DNA of 39,174 nucleotides, taken from NCBI GenBank assembly GCA_033763575.1, contig JANRKF010000018.1, positions 1 to 39,174 on the forward strand, given 5' to 3'. The notes under the pieces were generated by a model. It did not search any database. It was given only the letters and a program-made list of their open reading frames with translations, and was not told the origin of the DNA. Positions 1 through 8,259 of the stretch are shown here, piece after piece (within the stretch, counting starts at the first letter, position 1; the number at the start of each line of letters is the position of its first letter). This DNA comes from JANRKF01 sp033763575. GTDB taxonomy: Bacteria; Pseudomonadota; Alphaproteobacteria; Rickettsiales; SXRF01. The translations under genes and the position numbers were made by a program.

Positions 1-173
1 TGATCTTCGGTGTGCCGTTCGACGGTTTCGGCACGCTGATCGGCGCGGTATTTTTGCTGTTCGGATTTCTTTTCATCATTCTCGGCATCATGAGTGAATA
101 TATCGGCATGATCTTCGAGGAAGTGAAAGCGCGACCGAATTTTATCGTGGAAGAAACCATCGGGTTTTCATAA
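1..173 (+). CDS. Polyprenol-phosphate glycosyltransferase, GtrB/DPM1-like, C-terminal part
   Basis: Only the last 56 codons are present; the gene enters from the left edge and the reading frame starts at base 3. The visible part has a hydrophobic segment (GAVFLLFGFLFIILGIM) followed by SEYIGMIFEEVKARPNFIVEE. This is the hallmark tail of family 2 glycosyltransferases that load a sugar onto polyprenyl phosphate (GtrB/DPM1 type), where a membrane helix is followed by a conserved Y-I-G-x-I-x-E-E-V-K-x-R-P motif. Its TAA stop overlaps the ATG of the next gene (TAATG), so the two are translationally coupled. Such enzymes supply lipid-linked sugars to polytopic membrane transferases; the large membrane protein on the opposite strand at 2900-5035 is a possible partner, by inference only. 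Confidence 0.8.
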   Translation, partial: IFGVPFDGFGTLIGAVFLLFGFLFIILGIMSEYIGMIFEEVKARPNFIVEETIGFS

Positions 174-1021
174 TGAAACTGTTGCTCACAGGCGCGAGCG
201 GAGTGGTGGGTAGCGCATTATATACCGCCCTCAAAGCCGCCGGGCTTGACGTTACAACCCTTCCCCACAGCGAGCTTGCAAAGCCGCTTCCGGGTGCACC
301 GCACACCGTCATCCACGCCGCATGGGAAGGTTCCGCCGGGCCAGAACGGAATGATGAGAGCCTGCTTGCCCGCAATATGGATATGAGCATGAAACTGTTG
401 GAAGCGGCACGTGCGGCAGGTGCTAAACGCTGGATTAGTTTTGGCTCACAGGCCGAATACAGCCCGAATCTGCAAGACCCTATCGCAGAAAGCGCACCGA
501 CCGAACCTGCGACCGCTTATGGCAAAGCCAAGCTCAGACTTTGCTCCATGCAACAAAAATTCTGCGCGGCGCATGACATGGAATTCTTCTGGCTGCGGCT
601 TTTTACATGCACAAGCGTGCGGCAACAACCGCCTTACCTTATTCCCACATTGGTCGGCGCGTTGCACACAGGCGCACTTCCACAACTCAACACTCCCCAC
701 GCTGTAGAGGATCTTTTACACGCAGAAGACATGGCAAACGCCGTGGTAAAAATTCTGGGCACAGAAGGAAAAGGTGGAGTGTATAATCTTGCATCCGGCG
801 TGGGCGTGAGTGTAGCAGAAATCGCCCGTATCCTCACCCGGCATATGCATCCGACGCTTATGGAAAAACTGGAGACAGCGATCGCTTCAACTGCCTTGCC
901 CGACACCCGCCGCGTGGCAGACATTGGAAGAATCACCGGAGCACTTGGCTGGAAACCCTCTATAGGGCTAGAAGAGAACCTCATTCGCATGGCTCATGCA
1001 GCCACGCATATGGGCGCGTAG
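173..1021 (+). CDS. NAD(P)-dependent SDR sugar epimerase/reductase, possible CDP-3,6-dideoxyhexose 4-reductase
   Basis: This 282-aa extended short-chain dehydrogenase has the Rossmann motif G-A-S-G-V-V-G at residues 7-13 and the catalytic Y-x-x-x-K at Y116/K120. It starts inside the stop of the glycosyltransferase (TAATG). Because rfbF, rfbG and rfbH lie next door, I infer it reduces the 4-keto group of a CDP-3,6-dideoxyhexulose, as CDP-abequose or CDP-paratose synthases do; length near 290 aa fits them. Sequence alone cannot tell which sugar is made, and a general NDP-sugar epimerase remains possible. Its 3' end overlaps the convergent rfbG coding sequence by 54 bp. Confidence 0.75.
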   Translation: MKLLLTGASGVVGSALYTALKAAGLDVTTLPHSELAKPLPGAPHTVIHAAWEGSAGPERNDESLLARNMDMSMKLLEAARAAGAKRWISFGSQAEYSPNLQDPIAESAPTEPATAYGKAKLRLCSMQQKFCAAHDMEFFWLRLFTCTSVRQQPPYLIPTLVGALHTGALPQLNTPHAVEDLLHAEDMANAVVKILGTEGKGGVYNLASGVGVSVAEIARILTRHMHPTLMEKLETAIASTALPDTRRVADIGRITGALGWKPSIGLEENLIRMAHAATHMGA

Positions 1022-2044
1022 AGTATCCGAATCATGCGCCTGTAATTGCCGGTAGCCCGCCGCCGTGTGAGCCAGCGCCTCCTCCAGCGTGAAGTGCGGC
1101 TTCCAGCCAAGCTCTTCACGCGCAAGCGCTGAATCCAGCGCCAGCAGCGCCGCCTCGTGCGGCTGTTTTTGCCCCACCTCCACACGCCATTTCCCGGCCG
1201 GTTGCCAGAGGGCGGCAAACCGCGAAATCACCTCCTCTACCGGCACCACCGACGACGGTTCCGGCCCGAAATTATACGCAGGCGAAAGCGGTTTTTTATT
1301 TTCAAACATCGCCTGCGCCAACATCATATAACCCGATAGCGGCTCGACCACATGCTGCCATGGACGCAGCGCTTTCGGCGAGCGGATGAGCAGCTCTTCG
1401 CCCTGCGTAAAAGCGCGCACGGCATCGGGTAGCAAGCGGTCTTCGGCCATGTCGCCCGCGCCGATGACGTTGCCGGCGCGGGCCGTGCAGATGCGAATCT
1501 TTTCCGAATCAAACAATGACTGGCGGTACGCATGGGTGATGATCTCTGCCGCCGCTTTGCTGGCGCTGTAAATGTCGCGCCCGCCGAGCGCATCGGTTTC
1601 CTTATAGGCCTGGCCGGTCTCCAGATTCTGGTAGCATTTGTCGGTGGTGACAACGAGCGCGGCCTTGATCGAATCCACCCCACGGCAGGCTTCCAGCAGA
1701 TGCGCGGTGCCGGTGACATTGGCGGCGATGGTGGAAAGCGGCTCGCGGTAGGAACGCCGCACCAGCGATTGCGCCGCCATGTGAATCACAATGTCAGGCG
1801 CAAAATTTGCAACCGATGCTTTGAGCGTCGAAAGCTCTGCTAAATCGGCCAGCGTGTTTTGTTCAAAGCAAGCGGAAAGCTTTAGTGAATCATAGAGAGC
1901 GTTATCATCTTCCGGCGGCAGCGCATAGCCTGCAAGCTTTGCTCCCAGCGTATGCAACCATACGGTAAGCCATGCGCCCTTGAAGCCGGTATGACCGGTG
2001 AGAAAAACGCGCTTGCCCGCCCAGAAAGAAAGAGAGCCCGTCAT
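968..2044 (-). CDS. rfbG: CDP-glucose 4,6-dehydratase
   Basis: This 358-aa SDR enzyme converts CDP-D-glucose to CDP-4-keto-6-deoxyglucose, the second step of 3,6-dideoxyhexose synthesis. The N-terminus FWAGKRVFLTGHTGFKGAWL is diagnostic for RfbG, with G17, G20 and G23 forming the NAD loop. TTDKCY (133-138) and the catalytic Y159/K163 pair (YSASK) follow. It is the last gene of the minus-strand run metZ-rfbH-membrane protein-rfbF-rfbG. The only reasonable start is ATG at 2044. That ATG lies inside the terminal CGCGATGACG of a palindromic repeat (2040-2111) and has no visible Shine-Dalgarno sequence. The 3' end overlaps the convergent SDR gene by 54 bp. Confidence 0.93.
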   Translation of the reverse strand: MTGSLSFWAGKRVFLTGHTGFKGAWLTVWLHTLGAKLAGYALPPEDDNALYDSLKLSACFEQNTLADLAELSTLKASVANFAPDIVIHMAAQSLVRRSYREPLSTIAANVTGTAHLLEACRGVDSIKAALVVTTDKCYQNLETGQAYKETDALGGRDIYSASKAAAEIITHAYRQSLFDSEKIRICTARAGNVIGAGDMAEDRLLPDAVRAFTQGEELLIRSPKALRPWQHVVEPLSGYMMLAQAMFENKKPLSPAYNFGPEPSSVVPVEEVISRFAALWQPAGKWRVEVGQKQPHEAALLALDSALAREELGWKPHFTLEEALAHTAAGYRQLQAHDSDTLRAHMRGCMSHANEVLF

Positions 2045-2111
2045 CGCGAGGCCGAAGGCCGTGGCGATCCATTCTGCTGGATTGCCGCGTCGCTACGCTC
2101 CTCGCAATGAC
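2040..2111. repeat. Palindromic repeat, cattgcgag family, copy 1
   Basis: Inverted repeat of about 72 bp between rfbF and rfbG. The arms gtcatcgcgag and ctcgcaatgac define the ends, and inner arms ending in gatcca and tggatt flank a short spacer. The unit matches the copies at 4955-5025 and 31902-31980. The left end carries the rfbG start codon. Such elements are common dispersed repeats in alphaproteobacteria; I see no coding capacity of their own. Confidence 0.85.
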
Positions 2112-2129
2112 ACATAAGACATGCTTGCA

Positions 2130-2903
2130 TTACTTCTCCCACACCGCCCACGGCGCTTTTTTCGAATCCCAAAGTTCCTCCAGCGACCGTTTGTCGCGCA
2201 GCGTATCCATCGCCATCCAGAAACCGTCATGGGCGTAGGACATCAGTTCGCCCTGCTTTGCGAGCGTTTCAAGCGGCGCTTTTTCCCACACGGTGCTATC
2301 GTTTTTCAGCAGGCTGAACACGCTGGGTTCCAGCACGAAAAACCCGCCACTGACGCGCGTGTCTTTATTGTCGATTTTCTCGGAGAACCCCAGCACCTTG
2401 CCTCCCTTGCTATCCAGCACGCCGAAACGCCCCGGCGGTGTGACGCCAATGACGGTGGCTTTCTTCCTGTGTTGTTTATGGAAGGAGATGAGTTTTCCAA
2501 TATCAATATCCGCCACGCCATCGCCGTAGGTGAAGCAAAATGTTTCCTTGCCCACATAATCCCGCACAGCTTTCAAGCGCCCACCGGTCATGGTGGAAAG
2601 GCCGGTTTCCACCAGCGTCACCCGCCAATCCTCCGCCGTGCTGTTATGCACCACCATCTCACCGGTTTTTAAATCCACCGTCAGGTCGGAATGGTGGCGG
2701 AAATAGTTGGTGAAATATTCCTTGATGACATAGCCCTTATAGCCGAGGCAGATAATGAAGTCCTTGATGCCGTGATGCGCATAGCTTTTCATGATGTGCC
2801 ACAATATAGGCTTGCCGCCGATACTCACCATCGGCTTGGGGAGATGGTCGGTTTCTTCGCTGATGCGGGTGCCCAGGCCACCGGCAAGAATTACGGCTTT
2901 CAT
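2130..2903 (-). CDS. rfbF: Glucose-1-phosphate cytidylyltransferase
   Basis: This 257-aa nucleotidyltransferase couples CTP to glucose-1-phosphate to give CDP-glucose, the committed step toward 3,6-dideoxyhexoses. The N-terminus MKAVILAGGLGTRISEETDH is the classic signature (G-G-x-G-T-R at 8-13) and LPKPM follows; YGDGVADID is the metal and sugar-phosphate site. Full length matches the family. The ATG at 2903 overlaps the TGA of the upstream membrane-protein gene (ATGA), so translation is coupled. The downstream gene rfbG is 85 bp away, separated by a palindromic repeat. Confidence 0.95.
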   Translation of the reverse strand: MKAVILAGGLGTRISEETDHLPKPMVSIGGKPILWHIMKSYAHHGIKDFIICLGYKGYVIKEYFTNYFRHHSDLTVDLKTGEMVVHNSTAEDWRVTLVETGLSTMTGGRLKAVRDYVGKETFCFTYGDGVADIDIGKLISFHKQHRKKATVIGVTPPGRFGVLDSKGGKVLGFSEKIDNKDTRVSGGFFVLEPSVFSLLKNDSTVWEKAPLETLAKQGELMSYAHDGFWMAMDTLRDKRSLEELWDSKKAPWAVWEK

Positions 2904-5035
2904 TGTGTGTCTCTCCAGATGGTTTTAAAATCCCGGTAGTCTTTCAGGCGACAGCGCGGTTGGTTGAACGGCCCGATATTGGTGCCCAGCAGAATATCCA
3001 TCTCCCGGTCAAATACAAGCCCGGTCAGCGCAAGATTTACCCTGACTGCACTCGGCGGCTCGCCTGACAAGGGCGCAATGCTCAGGCAGCGGCTATATTC
3101 GACCGGCACGATCAGCAAGGCTTTCCCGGCGCTTTTCGCACGGATGTGGTAGCCGCCGCGCTCAAGGATGATGCTGTGTTCAGCGATGGGCGCAAGGCTA
3201 TCCGGCACGGCTTTGCCAGCGATAATGGCGTGGCTCTGCGAAAATCCCTTCCGCTTCATGGCGGCCACCACCTCCTGACCGGTTTCCACCTGTATGATGC
3301 GGGTAGCGGCAACGCCCTGGGTATTTGCGTTCGGGATTTCCAGCAGGCTTAGCGGGCGCACATTGGGCAATGAGAGGGTGCCGTGATGGACCAGCCCGTC
3401 GCGGTGGGCATCCATCGTCAGCAGGAAACGCACGCCGAGCATCGCCAGTATCCGTTCGTTGATATGGGAAAAATTGGTCCATGAACGCCCCTGCTTATCG
3501 TTCGGCAGGGTCAGGAACTCCCGCACCAGGCGGTAAAAAGCTGGGGTGATGAGCTGGTTATATTCATGCAGCGTCGGGATATTATAAAACCACAAACCAC
3601 TGGTCTGGTGATCGTTATGGCCAACGATATTCATCTGGTAGGCATAGCGCGTTTGCACGCGCAGCCCGCCCGGAAGCACGGTCGCCACACGCCCGGCAAA
3701 CGGCGTGTCCGGCAGGGCGGGAATCTCCTGGCCCAGTATGTTGGTAATCGGCGTATTGCGCGGCGGCATGGCATAGCTTTGCAGCATGTTGCGTTCGCGC
3801 TGCGGCGCTTGCGAAAGCAGCACTGCGCTCATCCCCGCGACCAGCAGCGGCGCGCCTGCCACGCGGAATACCGGGGTAAACCAGCATACCATTTTCGACA
3901 GGTAAAAAGATGAGAACAAGGTGTAAAGCGCAAAGAAAGTCATCTCGGTATAGATCGGCGGCGGGCCGTTCCAACCGCCGGAGAGCTTCAATAATCCCGC
4001 AGCGAGTCCGGCATGCAGCAGCTGCCCCAAAAGCGTGACGATGGCGGGAATGCGCAACTCCTCATCCCGCCTGTGTATCGCCCACACCGCCCCTGCTGCC
4101 GTCAGTAAAAACAGCCACGGGCCAAAGGCGCGGTCGGCGATATGCCCCTGAAAAAGGATGCTCGCAAATTCGGCGGCGGCAGGATAGCTGTCGGCCAGTT
4201 CGGATAAGAAGAACCCGCTGCTGGTGTATAGCAACAGGCCCAACACATATTCCACCCAGCCGAGCGCCGCGCAAATGGCGAGCACAGCAATGGCAGCGAC
4301 AAGCTTGCGGAGACGCACCTCTTTCGTGGAAAAAATCATCGAAACGATGAAACTTATCGCAAGCAACGGCGCGAGCAAAATGGTGGCAGCCGGGCTTCCC
4401 GCAATCATCAGGAAAATGGCGGCGAGCAGCGCCAACCCATAGGCGGCGGTTTTTTTCCAGCCGCCCTCGCCCATGCGGCGGATGCCGACATCGCCGATGG
4501 CAGCAGCAAACATATACCATACGAAGAGCGGCGAAGATGCGGTGACGGCATAAATACGCACATATTTATCGAAATAAGGAAACATGAGCATGGTCAGCAG
4601 CCACGCCGCCGCCAGCGATACCCCGCGTGGGAAACGGTAGTTCCAACCGGTGATAAGCACGGTCGCAAACATGAGCGCGGCGAACCATGCGTAAATGGCA
4701 GCGGGGAAAAAATGCCCTTCGCCGTCCATAAACGGCAGCCAGAAACCGGGCATGAAACTGAGATTGATCGGGAAGGAAATATTGCCGATGCCTTGCAGCA
4801 TATTGCCGTGGAGGTCCGGTGAAATTCCATAAAACATGAGCTGTTCCCGCGCCAGCGCGAGCAGCATCGGCCCGTCATTGCCAATAAAGAGCCGCCCCGG
4901 ATTATGGGAAAATGCAAACAGCGAAAAGACGACAAGGAGCATGAGGTGGAATACCGTCATTGCGAGGGAGCGTAGCGACCGCGGCAATCCAGTTTGGATT
5001 GCTTCGCCTTCGGCTCGCAATGACGAAGATTTCAT
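2900..5035 (-). CDS. Large polytopic membrane protein with repeat-encoded N-terminus, GT-C-like
   Basis: A 711-aa protein with about ten hydrophobic segments in the first 460 residues and a soluble C-terminal part of about 250 residues. I do not recognise a named family. The layout (polytopic core plus periplasmic C-terminal domain, inside a sugar cluster) resembles GT-C or YfhO-like membrane glycosyltransferases. I chose the start at 5035: its ATG overlaps the rfbH TGA (ATGA) and an AGGAG lies 8 nt upstream. From that start, about 23 residues (LRAEGEAIQTG..., RSLRSLAMT) are encoded by a palindromic repeat, and the first membrane helix follows directly. An alternative ATG at 4960, formed by the end of the repeat, would skip it but has no ribosome site. 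The gene overlaps rfbF by 4 bp. Confidence 0.75.
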   Translation of the reverse strand: MKSSSLRAEGEAIQTGLPRSLRSLAMTVFHLMLLVVFSLFAFSHNPGRLFIGNDGPMLLALAREQLMFYGISPDLHGNMLQGIGNISFPINLSFMPGFWLPFMDGEGHFFPAAIYAWFAALMFATVLITGWNYRFPRGVSLAAAWLLTMLMFPYFDKYVRIYAVTASSPLFVWYMFAAAIGDVGIRRMGEGGWKKTAAYGLALLAAIFLMIAGSPAATILLAPLLAISFIVSMIFSTKEVRLRKLVAAIAVLAICAALGWVEYVLGLLLYTSSGFFLSELADSYPAAAEFASILFQGHIADRAFGPWLFLLTAAGAVWAIHRRDEELRIPAIVTLLGQLLHAGLAAGLLKLSGGWNGPPPIYTEMTFFALYTLFSSFYLSKMVCWFTPVFRVAGAPLLVAGMSAVLLSQAPQRERNMLQSYAMPPRNTPITNILGQEIPALPDTPFAGRVATVLPGGLRVQTRYAYQMNIVGHNDHQTSGLWFYNIPTLHEYNQLITPAFYRLVREFLTLPNDKQGRSWTNFSHINERILAMLGVRFLLTMDAHRDGLVHHGTLSLPNVRPLSLLEIPNANTQGVAATRIIQVETGQEVVAAMKRKGFSQSHAIIAGKAVPDSLAPIAEHSIILERGGYHIRAKSAGKALLIVPVEYSRCLSIAPLSGEPPSAVRVNLALTGLVFDREMDILLGTNIGPFNQPRCRLKDYRDFKTIWRDTQ
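4955..5025. repeat. Palindromic repeat, cattgcgag family, copy 2, within coding sequence
   Basis: A 71-bp inverted repeat with 12-bp perfect outer arms (cgtcattgcgag / ctcgcaatgacg) and inner arms ggcaatcca / tggattgc. It lies inside the 5' end of the membrane-protein gene, is open in that frame, and is read as part of its N-terminus. Confidence 0.9.
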
Positions 5036-6354
5036 TTCCGAAGCTCCTGCACCATTTGGCGGAACGTTGCCACCATGTAATCGCGCCGCGCGGCGTCGAT
5101 GCCCGGCCACACACCCACCCAGAAGCTGTCATTCATGATTTTATCGGTGTTTTTCAACTCCCCAACCACCCGGTAATTCACCCCTTCAAAGGCCGGTTGC
5201 CGCGTGAGGTTCCCAGCGAATAAAAGCCGCGTGCCGATCTTTTTCTGCTCCAGATACACGGTGGCATCGCGCCGCGAAAAAGGCGCGCCATCGCGCAAGC
5301 TCAGCATAAAACCGAACCAGCTTGGCTCGGAATTCGGCGTCGCTTCCGGCAGGACAAAAAATTCATCCAGCCCCTCGGCGAGGAACGCTTTTTTCAGCGC
5401 ATCGAAATTCTCGCGCCTTGCGGCAATGAACCCATCCACCTTCTCAAGCTGCGACACGCCGATGGCGGCCTGCATATCGGTCACCTTCATGTTGTAACCT
5501 AAGTGACTATAAATGTATTTATGGTCATAGCCGTGCGGAAGCCCACCCAGCTGCCAGTCAAACCGCTTTTCGCAGGTATTGTCTTTGCCGGAGGCACACC
5601 AGCAGTCACGCCCCCAGTCGCGGTAGGATTCAACGAGCGTGGCGATGGATTTCCTGTTCATCAGCACCGCGCCGCCCTCGCCCATGGTGATGTGGTGGGC
5701 GGGATAAAAACTGAGCGTCGCCACATCGCCGAACGTGCCGACGGAGCGCCCGGCATAGGTGGCTCCCAGGGCGTCGCAGCAATCTTCCACCAAGTAAAGG
5801 TTATGGGCTTTGGCGAATTCCGAAACCGCCTGCAGGTTAAACGGGTTGCCCAGCGTATGGGCGAGCATGATGGCGCGGGTTTTCGGAGTGATCGCCGCCG
5901 CCAGTTTCTCGACATCGACGTTATGGGTGGCAAGCTCGACATCGACAAACACCGGCACGCAGCCATTTTGCACAATCGGCGCGACCGTGGTCGGGAAACC
6001 GGCGGCAACGGTGAGCACTTCCGAGCCCGCCACAATCCGCCGCTCATGCAGCTTCGGCGAAGTGAGCGCAGAGAATGCGAGCAGGTTCGCAGCGCTTCCG
6101 GACACGGTGAGCCGCGCATATTTCAACCCCATGCGCTTGGCGATCATCGCCTCGAATAATTCGGCGTAACGCCCGGCGGTCAGCCACATATCGAGCGAGG
6201 CATCGAGCAAATTGGAAAGATCGGCGGCATCCAGCACCTTGCCGGAAGCCGGAATATAAGTTTCGCCGGGAACGAATTTCGCTTCGCCCTTCGCCACCAC
6301 ATAGCGCGCCGAAAGGGCTAAAATCTCCGCGCGGATTTTTTCTGCTTCGCTCAT
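5032..6354 (-). CDS. rfbH: CDP-4-keto-6-deoxyglucose 3-dehydrase (E1)
   Basis: A 440-aa member of the DegT/DnrJ aminotransferase fold that has become a PMP-dependent dehydrase. It removes the 3-hydroxyl of CDP-4-keto-6-deoxyglucose. Two features settle the identity. The usual PLP lysine is replaced by histidine (H220 in YPAHHITMGEGG). The [2Fe-2S] cysteines fit the C-x57-C-x-C-x7-C spacing exactly (C193, C251, C253, C261). The enzyme needs a reductase partner (RfbI/E3 type), which is not in this window. Start ATG 6354 overlaps the metZ stop (ATGA), and the stop overlaps the start of the membrane protein, so three genes are translationally chained. Confidence 0.95.
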   Translation of the reverse strand: MSEAEKIRAEILALSARYVVAKGEAKFVPGETYIPASGKVLDAADLSNLLDASLDMWLTAGRYAELFEAMIAKRMGLKYARLTVSGSAANLLAFSALTSPKLHERRIVAGSEVLTVAAGFPTTVAPIVQNGCVPVFVDVELATHNVDVEKLAAAITPKTRAIMLAHTLGNPFNLQAVSEFAKAHNLYLVEDCCDALGATYAGRSVGTFGDVATLSFYPAHHITMGEGGAVLMNRKSIATLVESYRDWGRDCWCASGKDNTCEKRFDWQLGGLPHGYDHKYIYSHLGYNMKVTDMQAAIGVSQLEKVDGFIAARRENFDALKKAFLAEGLDEFFVLPEATPNSEPSWFGFMLSLRDGAPFSRRDATVYLEQKKIGTRLLFAGNLTRQPAFEGVNYRVVGELKNTDKIMNDSFWVGVWPGIDAARRDYMVATFRQMVQELRK

Positions 6355-7541
6355 AAAGCCTGAGCAATGTCCGCAACCAGATCCGCCGTGTCTTCAATGC
6401 CGGGGGAAAGGCGAATGAGACCGTCCGTGATGCCAATCTTCGCCCGCTCTTCGGCACCGATACTCGCATGGGTGGTGCTTGCCGGGTGGGTTGCGAGCGA
6501 TTTCGCATTGCCAAGATTATTCGAGATGTCGAAAATTTTGAGCTTGTTCATGAACGCGAAGGCCGCCTGCTTACCGCCTTTTAGCTCCACCGCAAGCATC
6601 GGCCCGCCATGGCTCATTTGTTTTTTGGCCAGCGCATGCTGCTTATGGCTCGGAAGGCCGGGGTAATACAGTTTTTCCACCGCCTTGTGGCTATCGAGCA
6701 GTTCGGCGATCGCCTTGGCATTCGCCAGATGCCGCGCCATACGCAGCTCGAACGTCTCCAGGCTTTTTAAGAGCAGCCACGCGTTGAACTGGCTCATATG
6801 CGGCCCGGTATGGCGGCAGAACGGTGCGAGTGTTTCTTCCAGCCACTTCGTGTCGTTCGACATGATCGCGCCGCCCAGCGTGCGGCCCTGACCATCGAGA
6901 TGCTTGGTGGTCGATACCATCACCACATCGGCGCCGAGCGCCAGCGGTTTTTGCGCCATGGCGGTGGCGAATACATTATCGACAATGAGCTGCGCGCCCG
7001 CCTTTTTGCAAAGGCCCGCCACGAAAGCAATATCGACCAATGTAAGTGTCGGGTTCGCCGGGGTTTCGACGAATACGCATTTGGTTTTCGCGGTGATGGC
7101 GTTTTTCCAGCCGGCCTCGTCATCGCCTTCCACCAAGGTGATGCTAATACCAAAACGCGGCAATATTTGCGTGATGATATAATGGCAGGAGGAAAACAAC
7201 ACCGCACTCGCCGCCACATGGTCCCCGGCGCGAAGCTGGCACATGAGGGCGGCAAACAGCGCCGCCATGCCAGATGCGGTGACCACGCAGCCGCTAGCCC
7301 CTTCCAGCAGGGCCAGACGCGCTTCGACCATCGAAAGGTTCGGATGGGAATAGCGGCCATATTTAAAGCCGGGGTTGCTGCCGTCGAACCGCGCCTCGCC
7401 CGCCTCCGCCGACTCATAGCTATAGCTGGAGTTGAGAAACAGCGCTTCCGACGTCTCCCCCCACGGGCTCATAAGCCTGCCGCCATGCACCAGCTGGGTG
7501 GAGAGCGCGTAATCTTGTATATCGTGCTTGGATTTGCTCAT
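6351..7541 (-). CDS. metZ: O-succinylhomoserine sulfhydrylase (Cys/Met metabolism PLP enzyme)
   Basis: A 396-aa PLP enzyme of the cystathionine gamma-synthase fold that makes homocysteine from an O-acylhomoserine and sulfide. The N-terminus STQLVHGGRLMSPWGETSEA and YGRYSHPNLSMVEARLALLE are typical of MetZ; D188 and K213 (STTKHLDGQGR) bind PLP. I prefer the start MSKSKHD at 7541, with a weak GGGAA upstream; an in-frame ATG at 7574 is possible, while longer versions run into queE on the other strand. It heads the minus-strand run and its stop overlaps the start of rfbH. A methionine enzyme leading an O-antigen sugar operon is unusual. Exact acyl-donor preference cannot be read from sequence. 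Confidence 0.9.
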   Translation of the reverse strand: MSKSKHDIQDYALSTQLVHGGRLMSPWGETSEALFLNSSYSYESAEAGEARFDGSNPGFKYGRYSHPNLSMVEARLALLEGASGCVVTASGMAALFAALMCQLRAGDHVAASAVLFSSCHYIITQILPRFGISITLVEGDDEAGWKNAITAKTKCVFVETPANPTLTLVDIAFVAGLCKKAGAQLIVDNVFATAMAQKPLALGADVVMVSTTKHLDGQGRTLGGAIMSNDTKWLEETLAPFCRHTGPHMSQFNAWLLLKSLETFELRMARHLANAKAIAELLDSHKAVEKLYYPGLPSHKQHALAKKQMSHGGPMLAVELKGGKQAAFAFMNKLKIFDISNNLGNAKSLATHPASTTHASIGAEERAKIGITDGLIRLSPGIEDTADLVADIAQAL

Positions 7542-7602
7542 AAATTCCCGTATAAAACTGCTGTAATTCAGCATAGACGAAGGAAAAACCGGGTCAAGTC
7601 CG

Positions 7603-8259
7603 ATGAAAGGCACCAATCCCATACGCCCGCCGATCCATGGTGACGGGTTGCGGCTTGCCGTCAAATCCATCTTCCCGACCTTGCAGGGGGAAGGGCCGCA
7701 TGCGGGCGTACCCGCGGTGTTTGTGCGGCTCGGCGGCTGCAATCTCGCCTGCGATTTCTGCGACACCGATTTTGAGAATTTCGCCGATATGGAACTTGCC
7801 GCCATTACGATGGAGGTCAAAAAACAGGCCGGCGCGCTTTTTCGCCTTGCCGTCATCACCGGCGGCGAGCCGCTGCGCCAGAATATCGCGCCACTGTGCG
7901 AAGCGCTGATTGCAGAGGGCTTCACCGTACAGATCGAAACCAACGGCACGCTGTACCGCCCGCTGCCGGATGCAGTGCAGATCGTCTGCTCACCCAAAAA
8001 CACCGGGCAAGGGTACCCTCCCATACGCGAGGATTTACTGGAGCGCATCACGGCGCTGAAATATATTATTTCCGACAGCCATCCGCATTACCGCGATGTG
8101 CCGGAAGCGCCGTCGCCGCATATCCCCGTCTATGTGCAGCCGATGGACGAATATGATGCACAGAAAAACGCCGCCAACCTCGCCCGCGCAACGCAGCTTG
8201 CCATGGCGCATGGACTCAGGCTATCTTTGCAATTGCATAAAATTGCGGGGATCCCCTAA
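7603..8259 (+). CDS. queE: 7-carboxy-7-deazaguanine synthase
   Basis: A 218-aa radical SAM enzyme that turns 6-carboxytetrahydropterin into 7-carboxy-7-deazaguanine on the way to preQ0 and queuosine. The cluster motif C-x3-C-x2-C is C46, C50, C53 (GGCNLACDFCDT), TLQGEGPHAG precedes it, and GGEP (87-90) is the SAM-binding strand. It is divergent from metZ with 61 bp between the starts. Its TAA overlaps the queC ATG (TAATG), so the two pathway steps are coupled. queD and folE are not in the window. Confidence 0.95.
   Translation: MKGTNPIRPPIHGDGLRLAVKSIFPTLQGEGPHAGVPAVFVRLGGCNLACDFCDTDFENFADMELAAITMEVKKQAGALFRLAVITGGEPLRQNIAPLCEALIAEGFTVQIETNGTLYRPLPDAVQIVCSPKNTGQGYPPIREDLLERITALKYIISDSHPHYRDVPEAPSPHIPVYVQPMDEYDAQKNAANLARATQLAMAHGLRLSLQLHKIAGIP

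Noticed and set aside
4902..5132. Longer start at 5110 for the 711-aa membrane protein
   Set aside because: The extra 25 codons lie entirely inside rfbH in another frame, while ATG 5035 has a good ribosome site and the ATGA overlap with the rfbH stop.
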